Positions 8,008-16,784 of a stretch of DNA of 64,000 bases are shown here, piece by piece. Both the position numbers and the translations under genes were made by a program. Location of the stretch: the NCBI RefSeq assembly GCF_015694525.1, contig NZ_JADQDM010000003.1, positions 62,001-126,000 of the forward strand. The letters are read 5' to 3'. A model generated the notes under the pieces. That model was not told the origin of the DNA and searched no databases. It saw only the letters and a list, made by a program, of their open reading frames with translations. Numbering within the stretch: position 1 is the stretch's first letter; each line of letters opens with the position of its first letter. Origin of the DNA: Hymenobacter ruricola. Its GTDB lineage: Bacteria; Bacteroidota; Bacteroidia; Cytophagales; Hymenobacteraceae.

Positions 8008-9570
8008 TTAGCGCTGGTCGAAGAAATCGGCCAGGTGGTACATCTGCTGGTTCAGTTCGCGCATCTTGTCGAGCAGAGGCGTGTAAGGCTCCAGGTAGTT
8101 GTCCACGATGCCTTTGTTGGCGTTCGTGTTCGAGGGCTCGGCGCCCACAATGGTGGGGTCGTTGTCCTGGTACTTGAACCAGTGCCAGCCCACGCAATTC
8201 TTCGATTCCAACAGGCCCAGCGTGAAATTCTGGTAGAACAGGCCACGGTCGGCCTGGGTCTTCACCACCCAGCCGGCGCCGGCGGTGTTGGCCAGGCCGG
8301 GGGCGTCCTCGCCCTTCACGTACCACTCCGTGACGATGAAGGGCTTGCCGGCGAAAACTTCCCAGTCGCGCACCCAGGTTTTTTCGGGCGTCCAGTTGTT
8401 GTAGTAGTTGATGCTCACCACGTCCAGGTACTTGCCGGCCACCTTCATCAGCTCCGGGTAGTAGCGCTGGGCACCGTGGAAGCGGCAGCCGAGGTACAGG
8501 TGGTTGGGGTCGTACTTCTTCAGGGCCTTGGCCACGATGGAGAAGTACTTATCGGCCGCGAAAGCCAGGAAATCCTGCCGGTTCTGGTCCGTTATGGTTT
8601 CGAGGGTGATGCTGCGCTCGTCGGCCCATTTTTTGGCGGCTACGTAGCCGGGCTCGGTGGTGGGCAGCTTGAGGTAGCCGTCGAGGTTTTTGCGCAGCAG
8701 CGGCATTTCGTTGTCGGAGAAATAGCCGAAGAGATTCTTGTCCTTTTTGTTGCTGGCCAGGAATTTGGCGCGCTCTTCCACGTACTCCTCAAAGCCGGGG
8801 TCGAAGGTGAAAATGACGTCGTTGGGGTAGCCTTTGTGGCCGGGCTGCACGTAGGTGCCGCCGCGCTTGCTGCCGTAGCCGCTCATCAAATCCAGATTGA
8901 TGGTGTAGGCCAGCGGCTGGTCGACCCGAGCATTTTCTGCCTGAATTTCCTTGGTGGCCGACCAGGCGCCCGCGCCGTTGAAGCCGTTGGCGAAGAAGAA
9001 CTTGCGGGTGGCGGCCATCCAGCCAGCGCGGTCGCCATACTTATCTGCCAAGGCTTTTTTGGTGCGCTCCGAGCTGCCGGGCTGCACGTCGTTGGGGGCG
9101 TTGTGCAGGAAGTAGTAGCCGTCGGGGTCCACGGCCCACCAGCGGCCGGCTATTTTTTCCACGTGGAAGTAGCCGGTGGCTTTGGTCTTTTTGTCGAGGC
9201 GCCCGCCGTATTTGTCCAACTTCACGGTGGCAGGCTTGAAGCCCTGCAGCGTGGCCACGGCACGCGTGGGGTAGTTCTTGTATTCCGAAAAGCCCGCTTT
9301 GCCGTCAACCGTGGAATTGTTGATGGTCTTCTTGGCGGCCACGCGCAGGGTGTATTCGGCGCTGTCGCGGGAGGCGGTTTGGGCGTTAGAGGTGAGGGCG
9401 CATAGCACAAAGGCGGCTGTCAGCAGGCGCAAGGCCTCACCCCCCGGCCCCCTCTCCGGGGGAGAGGGGAGGGCAGACGCAAGTTTCGTTGAACACTCCC
9501 CCTCTCCCCCGGAGAGGGGGCCGGGGGGTGAGGCGTACGCTTGGCGAATTTGATTCGTCGCTTCCATCAT
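8008..9570 (-). CDS. Agarase-like clan GH-A glycoside hydrolase
   Basis: A 520-residue exported enzyme. GRWWAVDPDGYYFLHN, FGYFSDNEMPLL (acid/base Glu about 288) and PFIVTEWYVKG (nucleophile Glu about 415) give the two-glutamate pattern of clan GH-A, and the DNE context resembles proteins annotated as beta-agarases (GH50/GH86 type). The ATG at 9570 overlaps the stop of the upstream GH2 gene (ATGA), which supports that start and translational coupling. Residues 13-46 are encoded by palindromic repeat B1, which interrupts the n-region of the signal peptide; the hydrophobic core LRLLTAAFVLCALTSNAQ follows. A TTG at 9432 is an alternative start just after the repeat. The substrate is unknown. Confidence 0.8.
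   Translation of the reverse strand: MMEATNQIRQAYASPPGPLSGGEGECSTKLASALPSPPERGPGGEALRLLTAAFVLCALTSNAQTASRDSAEYTLRVAAKKTINNSTVDGKAGFSEYKNYPTRAVATLQGFKPATVKLDKYGGRLDKKTKATGYFHVEKIAGRWWAVDPDGYYFLHNAPNDVQPGSSERTKKALADKYGDRAGWMAATRKFFFANGFNGAGAWSATKEIQAENARVDQPLAYTINLDLMSGYGSKRGGTYVQPGHKGYPNDVIFTFDPGFEEYVEERAKFLASNKKDKNLFGYFSDNEMPLLRKNLDGYLKLPTTEPGYVAAKKWADERSITLETITDQNRQDFLAFAADKYFSIVAKALKKYDPNHLYLGCRFHGAQRYYPELMKVAGKYLDVVSINYYNNWTPEKTWVRDWEVFAGKPFIVTEWYVKGEDAPGLANTAGAGWVVKTQADRGLFYQNFTLGLLESKNCVGWHWFKYQDNDPTIVGAEPSNTNANKGIVDNYLEPYTPLLDKMRELNQQMYHLADFFDQR
9434..9534. repeat. Palindromic repeat B1 (CCCCGGCCCCCTCTCC) inside a CDS
   Basis: Left arm 9434-9470 (gcctcaccccccggccccct...) pairs with right arm 9497-9534; the 26-bp centre is not symmetric. 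The same element recurs at 37976-38130. Here it lies wholly inside the reading frame at 8008-9570 and stays open in that frame, encoding the SPPGPLSGGEG and SPPERGPGGEA peptides. Confidence 0.9.
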
Positions 9571-11438
9571 TTTCCGTCGTATTTCTGACCCATCTGCCGG
9601 TAATATTCCTGCAGCACGTAAAATGCTTTCTTCTTCACGCCGGTGCTTGAAATCAAACCTTTGCGGTTGAAGCCGTTCTGGTACACCGGGTGCTGGCGGC
9701 GGGTGGCGCGGAAGTCGGCCAGAATCCAGGGCGTCATGCCGCGCAGGCCTTTTATCGTGCTCAGCATCTTGAGCTGGTTCACGTAGAGGGCCTCCTGGTA
9801 CTCCTCGCTCCAGCGAGTTTCGGCGTCGCCGTGATAGCCGCCCAGCGCGTCGCCGCCAAACTCGCTAATCATCACCGGCTTGTTGTACTTGATGTCGAAA
9901 GTGTACTTGGTGATTTCGCTGGGTTTGCCGCCCCAGTACCAGCCGGCGTACTCGTTGAAGCTGGTCAAATCCAGGAATTCGCCCAGCGGGTCGTCCACGT
10001 GAATCACGTTATCGGGCGTGCGGTGCAACTCCAGGGCAGCCGCAATGAGGCGGGTGTCGTCGAGGCTGCGCGCCTTCTTCACCAGGTTGGTCATGAAGGC
10101 GAGGCGCGGGTCGCCCAGTGGCGTTTCGTTGCCCACCGACCACACCACCACGCTGGCCCGGTTTTTCCCCATCGAAATCAGGTCCGAAAGCTGGGTCTCG
10201 GCGTTTTGGTAGGTGGCGGGGTTTTGCCAGGCAATGGTCCAGTACACGGGCACTTCGGCCCAGACCAGCAGGCCCATTTCGTCGGCCAGCTTGAGCATGG
10301 TTTCGTTGTGGGGGTAGTGGGCCAGGCGCACGTAGTTGCAGCCCAGCTCCTTGGCCCAGGTGAGCAGCATGCGCAGGTCGCCCTCGCTGCGCGCCCGGCC
10401 CGGAATCAGCGGGTTTTCGTCATGCATCGAAATGCCGCGCATGAAGGCTGACTTGCCGTTCAGCAAAATGTCTTGCCCCCGGGTTTGGATGGTGCGGAAG
10501 CCGATGCGGTCCTGCACCGTCTCGTTGCCATTCGTGAGCGTCACGGCGTACAACTTGGGGCTCTGGGGCGACCATAGTTTCAGCTTCTTCGCCGGCAGGC
10601 TGAAGCTGGCGCGGCCTTCGCCGTCGGTTTTCAGCGTTTGCTTAAGGCCGGCTTCGGCGATGTTAAGCGTCACGGGTTGGCCCGCTTTTCCGGCGCCGTC
10701 GAGCTGCACGTAGCCGGCCAGCTGGGTCAGGTTGTCCTTGGCCAGCTGCACTTTGTAATCGACGATGAACGTCTCGGGCGTTTCGGCAATGAAGACGTCG
10801 CGGGTGATGCCGCCGTAGTTCCACCAGTCGGTGTTGATGGTCGGCACGGCTTCCAAGTGGCGGGTGTTGTCGGCCTTCACCACCACGAAGTTGTCGCCGC
10901 TCGGGTTCAGCTTGCCCGTCACCTCGTACTGAATGGGGGTGAAGCCGCCCTGGTGCATGCCCAGCTTCTTGCCGTTCAGGTAAATGTGCGACTCGTAATT
11001 AATCGCCCCGAAATAAATAAAGTAGCGCTTGCCGGCCGCGGGCTTTAGCTGGAAGCTCTTTTTCAGCCAGATGGTGCCTTCGTAGTACAGCAGCTTGGGG
11101 TCCTGCGAGTTCCAGTCGCCCGGAATCTGCATCGCGGCCGAGTGGTCGAAGTCGTACTCAATCAGCTCGGGTTCCTGGGCGGTGCTGGGCTTGGCGTTGT
11201 CGTAGTACCCGCCCTTGCCGCTGGCTGATTTGTCAAAAGCCTCGCGGCGGTAGTCGTAGAAGCCGTTTTCGTAGGGGTCGATGATGTAGTTCCAGCTGCC
11301 GTTGAGGCTGAGCACGCGGCGGGCCGGGGCGTTCTGGATGAGGCTGGTTTGGGCGCGGGCCGCCGGCGCGGAGACGCTGCCCACGACGCCCAGCAGAATG
11401 GCCAGCAGCATCATCTTCAACGGGGTGGGAAAGGTCAT
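9567..11438 (-). CDS. GH2 beta-glucuronidase/beta-galactosidase family enzyme
   Basis: A 623-residue exported GH2 enzyme. The signal peptide ends near ARAQ (residue 30). The jelly-roll sugar-binding domain is about 40-220, the immunoglobulin-like domain about 225-318, and the TIM barrel about 320-615. Acid/base Glu438 lies in SVGNETPLGD and nucleophile Glu526 in MISEFGGDALGG. The overall length and the NWN/SEFG pattern resemble beta-glucuronidases, which fits the uxuA gene at the end of the same gene series, but beta-galactosidase cannot be excluded by eye. Its stop overlaps the start of the agarase-like gene by 4 bp. Confidence 0.9.
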   Translation of the reverse strand: MTFPTPLKMMLLAILLGVVGSVSAPAARAQTSLIQNAPARRVLSLNGSWNYIIDPYENGFYDYRREAFDKSASGKGGYYDNAKPSTAQEPELIEYDFDHSAAMQIPGDWNSQDPKLLYYEGTIWLKKSFQLKPAAGKRYFIYFGAINYESHIYLNGKKLGMHQGGFTPIQYEVTGKLNPSGDNFVVVKADNTRHLEAVPTINTDWWNYGGITRDVFIAETPETFIVDYKVQLAKDNLTQLAGYVQLDGAGKAGQPVTLNIAEAGLKQTLKTDGEGRASFSLPAKKLKLWSPQSPKLYAVTLTNGNETVQDRIGFRTIQTRGQDILLNGKSAFMRGISMHDENPLIPGRARSEGDLRMLLTWAKELGCNYVRLAHYPHNETMLKLADEMGLLVWAEVPVYWTIAWQNPATYQNAETQLSDLISMGKNRASVVVWSVGNETPLGDPRLAFMTNLVKKARSLDDTRLIAAALELHRTPDNVIHVDDPLGEFLDLTSFNEYAGWYWGGKPSEITKYTFDIKYNKPVMISEFGGDALGGYHGDAETRWSEEYQEALYVNQLKMLSTIKGLRGMTPWILADFRATRRQHPVYQNGFNRKGLISSTGVKKKAFYVLQEYYRQMGQKYDGK

Positions 11439-11561
11439 AATCAGAGGGAAAAGAAAGGACTGCGGTTAAAAAGCGAAGTGATGAAAGCCGGCTTGGCCCC
11501 AGCCCTTGTAGTGGCCTCGCGGGGTTGCGCCAACCTTCACCACTCGCTCACTCACCAAGGC

Positions 11562-13100
11562 TTATTTATACCCATTGTTCTGGGTCAGGATGGGGTTGGT
11601 CTGGATTTCCTGCACCGGAATGGGGAACAGCAGGTCGTCCTGGTCAATTTTATTCGGCGTGGTGCCGGCCGCCGCGGTGCGAATGAAGTAGGCGTTCATC
11701 ACGGCGATGGCGCGGCCGGTGCGCACCAAGTCGAACCAGCGGTGGCCCTCAAAGTTGAGCTCCAGGCGGCGCTCCAGCTCGATGCGGTCGCGCAGTGCGG
11801 TTTGGGTGGTGGCGGCGGGCAGGTCCACGGCGGCGTTGGCGGTGGCCACGGGCAGGCCCCGCGAGCGGCGGATAACTTGGTTGACGGCCGTCAGGGCCGG
11901 GGCGGTGGGGCCGGAGGCCTCGTTCACGGCTTCGGCGTACATGAGCAGCACGTCGGCCTGGCGCAGCACAATCCAGTCGTTTTCGGCGTCGGTGGCGCTG
12001 GTGGGCGTGTCGATGTATTTCTTGGTGTAGTAACCCAGGGTGGTGGCGGCGCCGGCTGGCAGCACGTAGGACGTGGCGGCGCGCAGGTCGGGCAGGGTGG
12101 GCGTAGACGCGGAACTCGCCGTGAAGGCGGCTATCAGGTCATTATCCACCGTGTTGAACTGCTGGCCGGTGAAGGCCGCCCCCAGCAAAGCCGTAGACTG
12201 CGTGGTGCCATACGCCGGCATAAACCACGTGGTGAAAGCGCTGCCCAAGCCCAGCGTGCCCTTGGTGTAGCGCGCCGCGAAAATGATTTCGCTGTTCATC
12301 TCGTTGTTCGTCGCGAAGATGTTGGCGTAAGTGGCTTGCAGCGCATAAGTCGAGCCCGTGGCCAGGAGCGCGAGCTTGTCGGCCGCGGCCTGGTACTTCT
12401 GCTGGGTAAGCAGCACCTTGCCAAACAAGGCCGTGGCGGCACCCTTGGTGGCGCGGCCCAGGTTGTTGCCGGTTTGCGTCACGGGCAGGTTCTTTTCGGC
12501 AAAGTCCAGGTCCTTTTCAATCTGGATGTACACGTCTTCCACCGCCGCCCGGCCGAACGGGTAAGCGTCCTGAATGGACTGGATTTCCTGGGTCACCAAG
12601 GGAATTTTGCCCCAGATGCGCACGGCGTTGAAGTAAGCCAGCGCCCGGATGAAGCGCACCTCGCCGTAGTAGCGGTTGCGGGTGGCGTCGGTGAGCTTCA
12701 CGCCGCCGGCGCGGCTCAGGATGAGGTTGCAGCGCGCAATGGTGCGGTAGGTCGAGAGCCAGTAGCTCTGGATGTGCTGGTTGTCGGCGAAAAGCGTGAA
12801 GTCGTTGAACTCATTCAGGCGCTCGCCCGAGGTCACGGTGTAGCTGTTGTCCGACGGGATTTCGGCGAAGATGAACCAGCCGCGGCTGCCGCCCCCGCGC
12901 CCGTACAGGTCCTGCAAAGAGGAGTAGGCCGCCGTCACGCCGTTGAAAACGCTCAGCGAGTCGGTGTAGCTGTCGGCGGTGGGAATGCGCGTGGGGTCGT
13001 CCAGCTCGATGAAGTCCTTCTGGCACGAGCTGGTGCCCAGCGCGCCCAGGCCCATCAGCGAGGCAACGGCAGCTCCCGAGAAAAATTTATTGAAAGTCAT
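11562..13100 (-). CDS. susD: SusD/RagB-family outer-membrane glycan-binding lipoprotein
   Basis: A 512-residue SusD homologue. A lipoprotein signal ends at GTSSC (Cys about 26). The SusD-like N-terminal region (FIELDDPTRIPTADSY, about 30-200) and the RagB C-terminal region (EAVNEASGPTAPALTAVNQV, then RRLELNFEGHRWFDLVR, about 330-512) are both clear. SusD proteins lid the SusC barrel on the cell surface and capture oligosaccharides. It follows susC with a 165-bp gap that contains a hairpin repeat, and is followed by GH2. Confidence 0.95.
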   Translation of the reverse strand: MTFNKFFSGAAVASLMGLGALGTSSCQKDFIELDDPTRIPTADSYTDSLSVFNGVTAAYSSLQDLYGRGGGSRGWFIFAEIPSDNSYTVTSGERLNEFNDFTLFADNQHIQSYWLSTYRTIARCNLILSRAGGVKLTDATRNRYYGEVRFIRALAYFNAVRIWGKIPLVTQEIQSIQDAYPFGRAAVEDVYIQIEKDLDFAEKNLPVTQTGNNLGRATKGAATALFGKVLLTQQKYQAAADKLALLATGSTYALQATYANIFATNNEMNSEIIFAARYTKGTLGLGSAFTTWFMPAYGTTQSTALLGAAFTGQQFNTVDNDLIAAFTASSASTPTLPDLRAATSYVLPAGAATTLGYYTKKYIDTPTSATDAENDWIVLRQADVLLMYAEAVNEASGPTAPALTAVNQVIRRSRGLPVATANAAVDLPAATTQTALRDRIELERRLELNFEGHRWFDLVRTGRAIAVMNAYFIRTAAAGTTPNKIDQDDLLFPIPVQEIQTNPILTQNNGYK

Positions 13101-13150
13101 GGTGGGAATTGGTTAATGTTTGGTGGGAAAGCACGTCATGCAGAGTAGGC

Positions 13151-13235
13151 CGTCATGTCGAGCTTGCCGAGACATCTCGCGTGGGGTAGTAATTAGTTTT
13201 CCGCGGCGAGATGTCTCGGCAAGCTCGACATGACG
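13151..13235. repeat. Long-hairpin dispersed repeat, copy 4 (type GTCGAGC)
   Basis: Arms 13151-13182 (CGTCATGTCGAGCTTGCCGA...) and 13204-13235, with loop GTAGTAATTAG. A detached half copy (CGTCATGCAGAG) precedes it at 13134. It lies between susC and susD, where a hairpin could lower expression of downstream genes relative to susC or protect the susC 3' end. Confidence 0.8.
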
Positions 13236-13264
13236 TTCTTCTTTGCTGCGCTTTGCACAAGGTT

Positions 13265-16200
13265 CTAGAAGCCGACCTGCAGGCCCAGCGTGACGGTGCG
13301 GTTCATGGGGTAGGAGCCCTGGTCCACGCCGTAGGTGGGGTTGGTGGTGTTGCCGTAGTTGTTGGCTTCGGGGTTGTAGCCCACGTACTTGGTGAAGGTG
13401 TACAGGTTCTGCACCGCGGTGTAGATGCCGGCGCTTTGCAGGCCGGCTTTCTTGGCCCAGCCCACGGGCAGGTTGTAGCGCAAGGTTACGTTGCGGATGC
13501 GCAGGAACGAACCGTCCTGAATGAAGTAGGAGTTGAACACCGTGCGCAGCGAGCTGGCCGACGTGGCAAAGGGCGTTTTGCCGTCGCCGGGGTTTTCGGG
13601 GCTGCGCCAGCGGTCCACCAGCTGCACGCGGCCGTTGGTTTGGCCGGGCGAGTTGAAGGTGTACCGGTCGCCGGCGTAGAGCACGTCGTTGCCCTGCGAG
13701 CCCTGCAGCGTAACGGCCAGCGACAAGTCTTTGTAGCCGAAGGTGTTTTGCAGGCCGTAAGTGAAGTCGGGGAAGGGGTTGCCGATGACGCCCACGTCGA
13801 GGGTGTTAATCTGGCCGTCGCCGTTCAGGTCCTTGAACTTGAAGTCGCCCGGCTGCACGGCCAGGGTGCTGCCCGTCCACTTGGGGCTGGCGTCCACGTC
13901 GGCTTTGTCGCGGTACACGCCTTCCTGCTGGTAGCCGTAGAACACGCCCAGCGGCTGGCCCGGCACCACCCGGATGGAGCTGGTGTAGCCAAACACGGCG
14001 TCGAACGTAATCTGCTCGTTTTCGCCGGCCAGCGCAATGACCTGGTTGCGGTTCAGCGAAAGGTTGGCCGACGTGCTCCAGGTGAAGGGGCCGTTCACGA
14101 TGTTGGCCGTGTTCAGCTGGAATTCCAGGCCGCGGTTGCGCACCTCGCCCACGTTGGCCAGCGCCCGCGACGAGTAGCCGAGGATGGACGGAATGTTGCG
14201 GTTCAGCAGCAGGTCGGTGGTGTTGCGCTGGTAGGCGGCCACGGTCAGGTAAATGCGGTCGCGGAACAGGCCGAAATCGAAGCCGGCGTCGAACTGGGTG
14301 TTGGTTTCCCAGCCCAGGTTGCGCAGGGCCAGGCCGTTGGGTGCGAAGCCGTAGTTGCGCACGCCGTTGCCGGTGCCAAACACGTAGTTGGCGGCCGTCT
14401 GGTAGCTCTGGTAGTTGTAGTCGCCGATGTTGTTGTTGCCCGTCACGCCGTAGGAGGCGCGGAATTTCAGCTCCGAAATGGCCGGAATGGCTTTGATAAA
14501 GGTTTCCTCACCGGCGCGCCAGGCCAGGGCCACCGAGGGGAAGGTGGCGTAGCGGTTGTCGGGGCCGAAGCGCGAGGAGCCGTCGGTGCGCAGCGCGGCC
14601 GTCAGGATGTAGCGCTCCTTAAAGGCGTAGTCGACGCGGCCAAACAGGGAAACCAGCGAGTTGGCCGAGTAGGCGGTTTGGCCGAAGAGCTGGCCGGCGG
14701 CCGTGGCGTACTCAATGTCGGGGGTGGTGTAGGTGCCGGTCTGGCCCAGCACGGTGCTGCCCTCGTTCTGGTTGTACTGGGCCGAGTAGCCGGCCAGCAC
14801 GGTCACGTCGTGGTCGGCGCCGAGCTTGCGGTTGTAGGTGGCCGTGTTTTCCCACACCCAGTTCAGGTTGGTGCTGTTCACCTGCCGCGCGTCGATGTTG
14901 TTCAGAATGGGCGTGGAGAGGTTGGCGCCGGCGTTGTTTACCGTGCCCAGCGTGGCCGGCACGTAAATGGCGCGGCGGTTATTCACCAGCTCGGCCCCGA
15001 AGTTGGTGCGCAGGTTCAGGCCCTTGAGGATTTCAAAATCCAGGAACGCCGAGCCCAGACCGCGCACGGCGGTGGTGCGGTCCTTGTAGAGGTCGATGGT
15101 GGCCACGGGGTTCAGCAAGTCGCCGGGCGTGGTGAGGCCCGAGCCCGAGTTGCGGATGGCGCCGTAGTCGCCGTTGGCCAGGCGCACGGGCACCACGGGC
15201 GGCAGAATCAGGGCCGCCGTCACAATGGCCGTTTCGCCGCCGGGGCCGCCGCCCGAAATGTTGCCGCCGTTGTAGCTGCCCGAAATCGGCTTGATGTCGG
15301 TGCGCGAAAAGTTGGGGGCCAAACTCAGGCCCAGCTTCAGCTTCTTGCTCAGCTGCGCGTCGTAGTTGGCGCGCAGAGCAAAGCGGTCGAAGCCGGTGTT
15401 TTTGATGACGCCCTGCTGGTTGAAGTAGCTGCCCGAGATGTAGAAGCGCGAATTGTTGGTGCCGCCCGAGGCCGACAGCTGGTACTGCTGCTGCGAGCCG
15501 GTGCCGAAAATCTCGTTCTGCCAGTTGGTGTTGGGCAGCTCGGGCGCGCCCGGCGCCAGCTGGGCCGGCAGGGCCCGGTTGCCGTTCCGGAAGGACTCGC
15601 GCAGGTAGTCCAGGTACTGGTCGCGGTCCATCAGGTCCACTTTCTTGGCCACCTCCACCACCCCGGCGTTGGCCGTGAAGTTGAAGCGGGTCTGGCCGTC
15701 GTTGCGGCCGCGCTTGGTGGTCACAATCACGATGCCGTTGCCGCCGCGCGAGCCGTAGATGGCGCAGGCCGCCGCGTCCTTCAGAATCTGGATGCTGGCG
15801 ATGTCGCCGGGCGGAATCTGGTTGTAGCTGTCGGCGTTGTTGAGCGGGTAGCCGTCCACCACGTACAGCGGCGAGTTGCCGGCCGAAATCGAGCCCAGGC
15901 CCCGCACGCGAATCACCGCGCCCTGGCCGGGCTCGCCCGAAGGCTCCGTAATCTGGGCGCCGGCCACCAGGCCCACCAGGGCTTCGGAAGGCGACGACAC
16001 CGGAATCAGCTCCACCTGCTTGGCCGAAATCGAGGAAATGGACGTGGCCAGCAGTTTTTTCTCCTGCACGCCGTAGCCCACCACCACCACTTCCTCCAGC
16101 GCCTTCGAGTCGGGCGCCAGCGAGGCGTTGATGGCCGTGCGGCCGCCCACGCTTTCTTCCTTCGTCAGGTAGCCCACGAAGGTGAAAATCAGCGTCGCGT

Positions 16201-16468
16201 CCTCGGGCGCTTTGATGGTGTAGCGGCCGTCCACGTCGGTTTGGGTGCCGTTGGTGGTACCCTTCACGATGACGTTGACGCCGGGCAGGCCCGCGCCTTT
16301 CTCGTCCAGCACGCGGCCCGTGATGGTGATGTCGGCCTGCACCCCCCGCGCCAGCGGCAGCGGGGTGGCCAGGGCCAGGGTGGGGGCGCTCAGCCCCAGG
16401 CTCAGCGCGGGCAGCAGCACCAGGGGCCGCAGGTAGCGCCGAAAATCGGGTCGTAAAATGTCCGTCAT
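13265..16468 (-). CDS. susC: SusC/RagA-family TonB-dependent outer-membrane transporter
   Basis: A 1067-residue SusC homologue. After the signal region (ending near residue 35) comes a carboxypeptidase-like regulatory domain (ITGRVLDEKGAGLPGVNVIV, about 48-125). The TonB-box-like segment ALEEVVVVGYG and the plug domain with VIRVRGLGSISAGNSPLYVV (about 130-235) follow, then the beta barrel to the end (VTLGLQVGF). It imports oligosaccharides with SusD using TonB energy. It is the first gene of the leftward locus. The 316-bp region upstream is shared with the divergent lacI and carries an operator-like palindrome. Confidence 0.96.
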   Translation of the reverse strand: MTDILRPDFRRYLRPLVLLPALSLGLSAPTLALATPLPLARGVQADITITGRVLDEKGAGLPGVNVIVKGTTNGTQTDVDGRYTIKAPEDATLIFTFVGYLTKEESVGGRTAINASLAPDSKALEEVVVVGYGVQEKKLLATSISSISAKQVELIPVSSPSEALVGLVAGAQITEPSGEPGQGAVIRVRGLGSISAGNSPLYVVDGYPLNNADSYNQIPPGDIASIQILKDAAACAIYGSRGGNGIVIVTTKRGRNDGQTRFNFTANAGVVEVAKKVDLMDRDQYLDYLRESFRNGNRALPAQLAPGAPELPNTNWQNEIFGTGSQQQYQLSASGGTNNSRFYISGSYFNQQGVIKNTGFDRFALRANYDAQLSKKLKLGLSLAPNFSRTDIKPISGSYNGGNISGGGPGGETAIVTAALILPPVVPVRLANGDYGAIRNSGSGLTTPGDLLNPVATIDLYKDRTTAVRGLGSAFLDFEILKGLNLRTNFGAELVNNRRAIYVPATLGTVNNAGANLSTPILNNIDARQVNSTNLNWVWENTATYNRKLGADHDVTVLAGYSAQYNQNEGSTVLGQTGTYTTPDIEYATAAGQLFGQTAYSANSLVSLFGRVDYAFKERYILTAALRTDGSSRFGPDNRYATFPSVALAWRAGEETFIKAIPAISELKFRASYGVTGNNNIGDYNYQSYQTAANYVFGTGNGVRNYGFAPNGLALRNLGWETNTQFDAGFDFGLFRDRIYLTVAAYQRNTTDLLLNRNIPSILGYSSRALANVGEVRNRGLEFQLNTANIVNGPFTWSTSANLSLNRNQVIALAGENEQITFDAVFGYTSSIRVVPGQPLGVFYGYQQEGVYRDKADVDASPKWTGSTLAVQPGDFKFKDLNGDGQINTLDVGVIGNPFPDFTYGLQNTFGYKDLSLAVTLQGSQGNDVLYAGDRYTFNSPGQTNGRVQLVDRWRSPENPGDGKTPFATSASSLRTVFNSYFIQDGSFLRIRNVTLRYNLPVGWAKKAGLQSAGIYTAVQNLYTFTKYVGYNPEANNYGNTTNPTYGVDQGSYPMNRTVTLGLQVGF

Positions 16469-16784
16469 GTGGTGGGTGGGTTTGGTGACGATGGGAGGCC
16501 GCGGCGGGCGGTAGGGGGGGCGCGCGGGCAGAGCAAAAGTGGCCTAGCGCCACTGGCAAGCGTGGTCAGTGAAGACTTACCCAGCCGATTGCCCTGCGAA
16601 GTACCGGATTCTTCTCACCGATTGCACCTCGCCGACAGGTCTTTATTTACGCAAACGTTTTCACCCGCCGTGCTCAAAATGGCGGTTTTCCGGCCCCCAA
16701 CTGTTAGGTTTGTATGTATTGCGGCTTTGCCAATTGTTATAGAAAATTGCCTTTTCTTCTCGTTCGTATCTCCATTCTCCTGCC
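16469..16784. other. Divergent control region between susC and lacI
   Basis: A 316-bp gene-free stretch between two divergent starts. It contains the operator-like palindrome at 16651-16662 and becomes AT-rich from 16690 to 16780, next to the lacI start. I see no clear TAnnTTTG box in either direction and no ORF with coding character. Confidence 0.6.
16651..16662. promoter_or_regulatory. LacI-family operator candidate
   Basis: GCAAACGTTTTC, with perfect 8-bp core AAACGTTT at 16653-16660. It lies 183 bp upstream of susC and 123 bp upstream of the LacI gene. The same core occurs at 23734-23741 and 47299-47306, both also upstream of carbohydrate genes. Confidence 0.65.
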
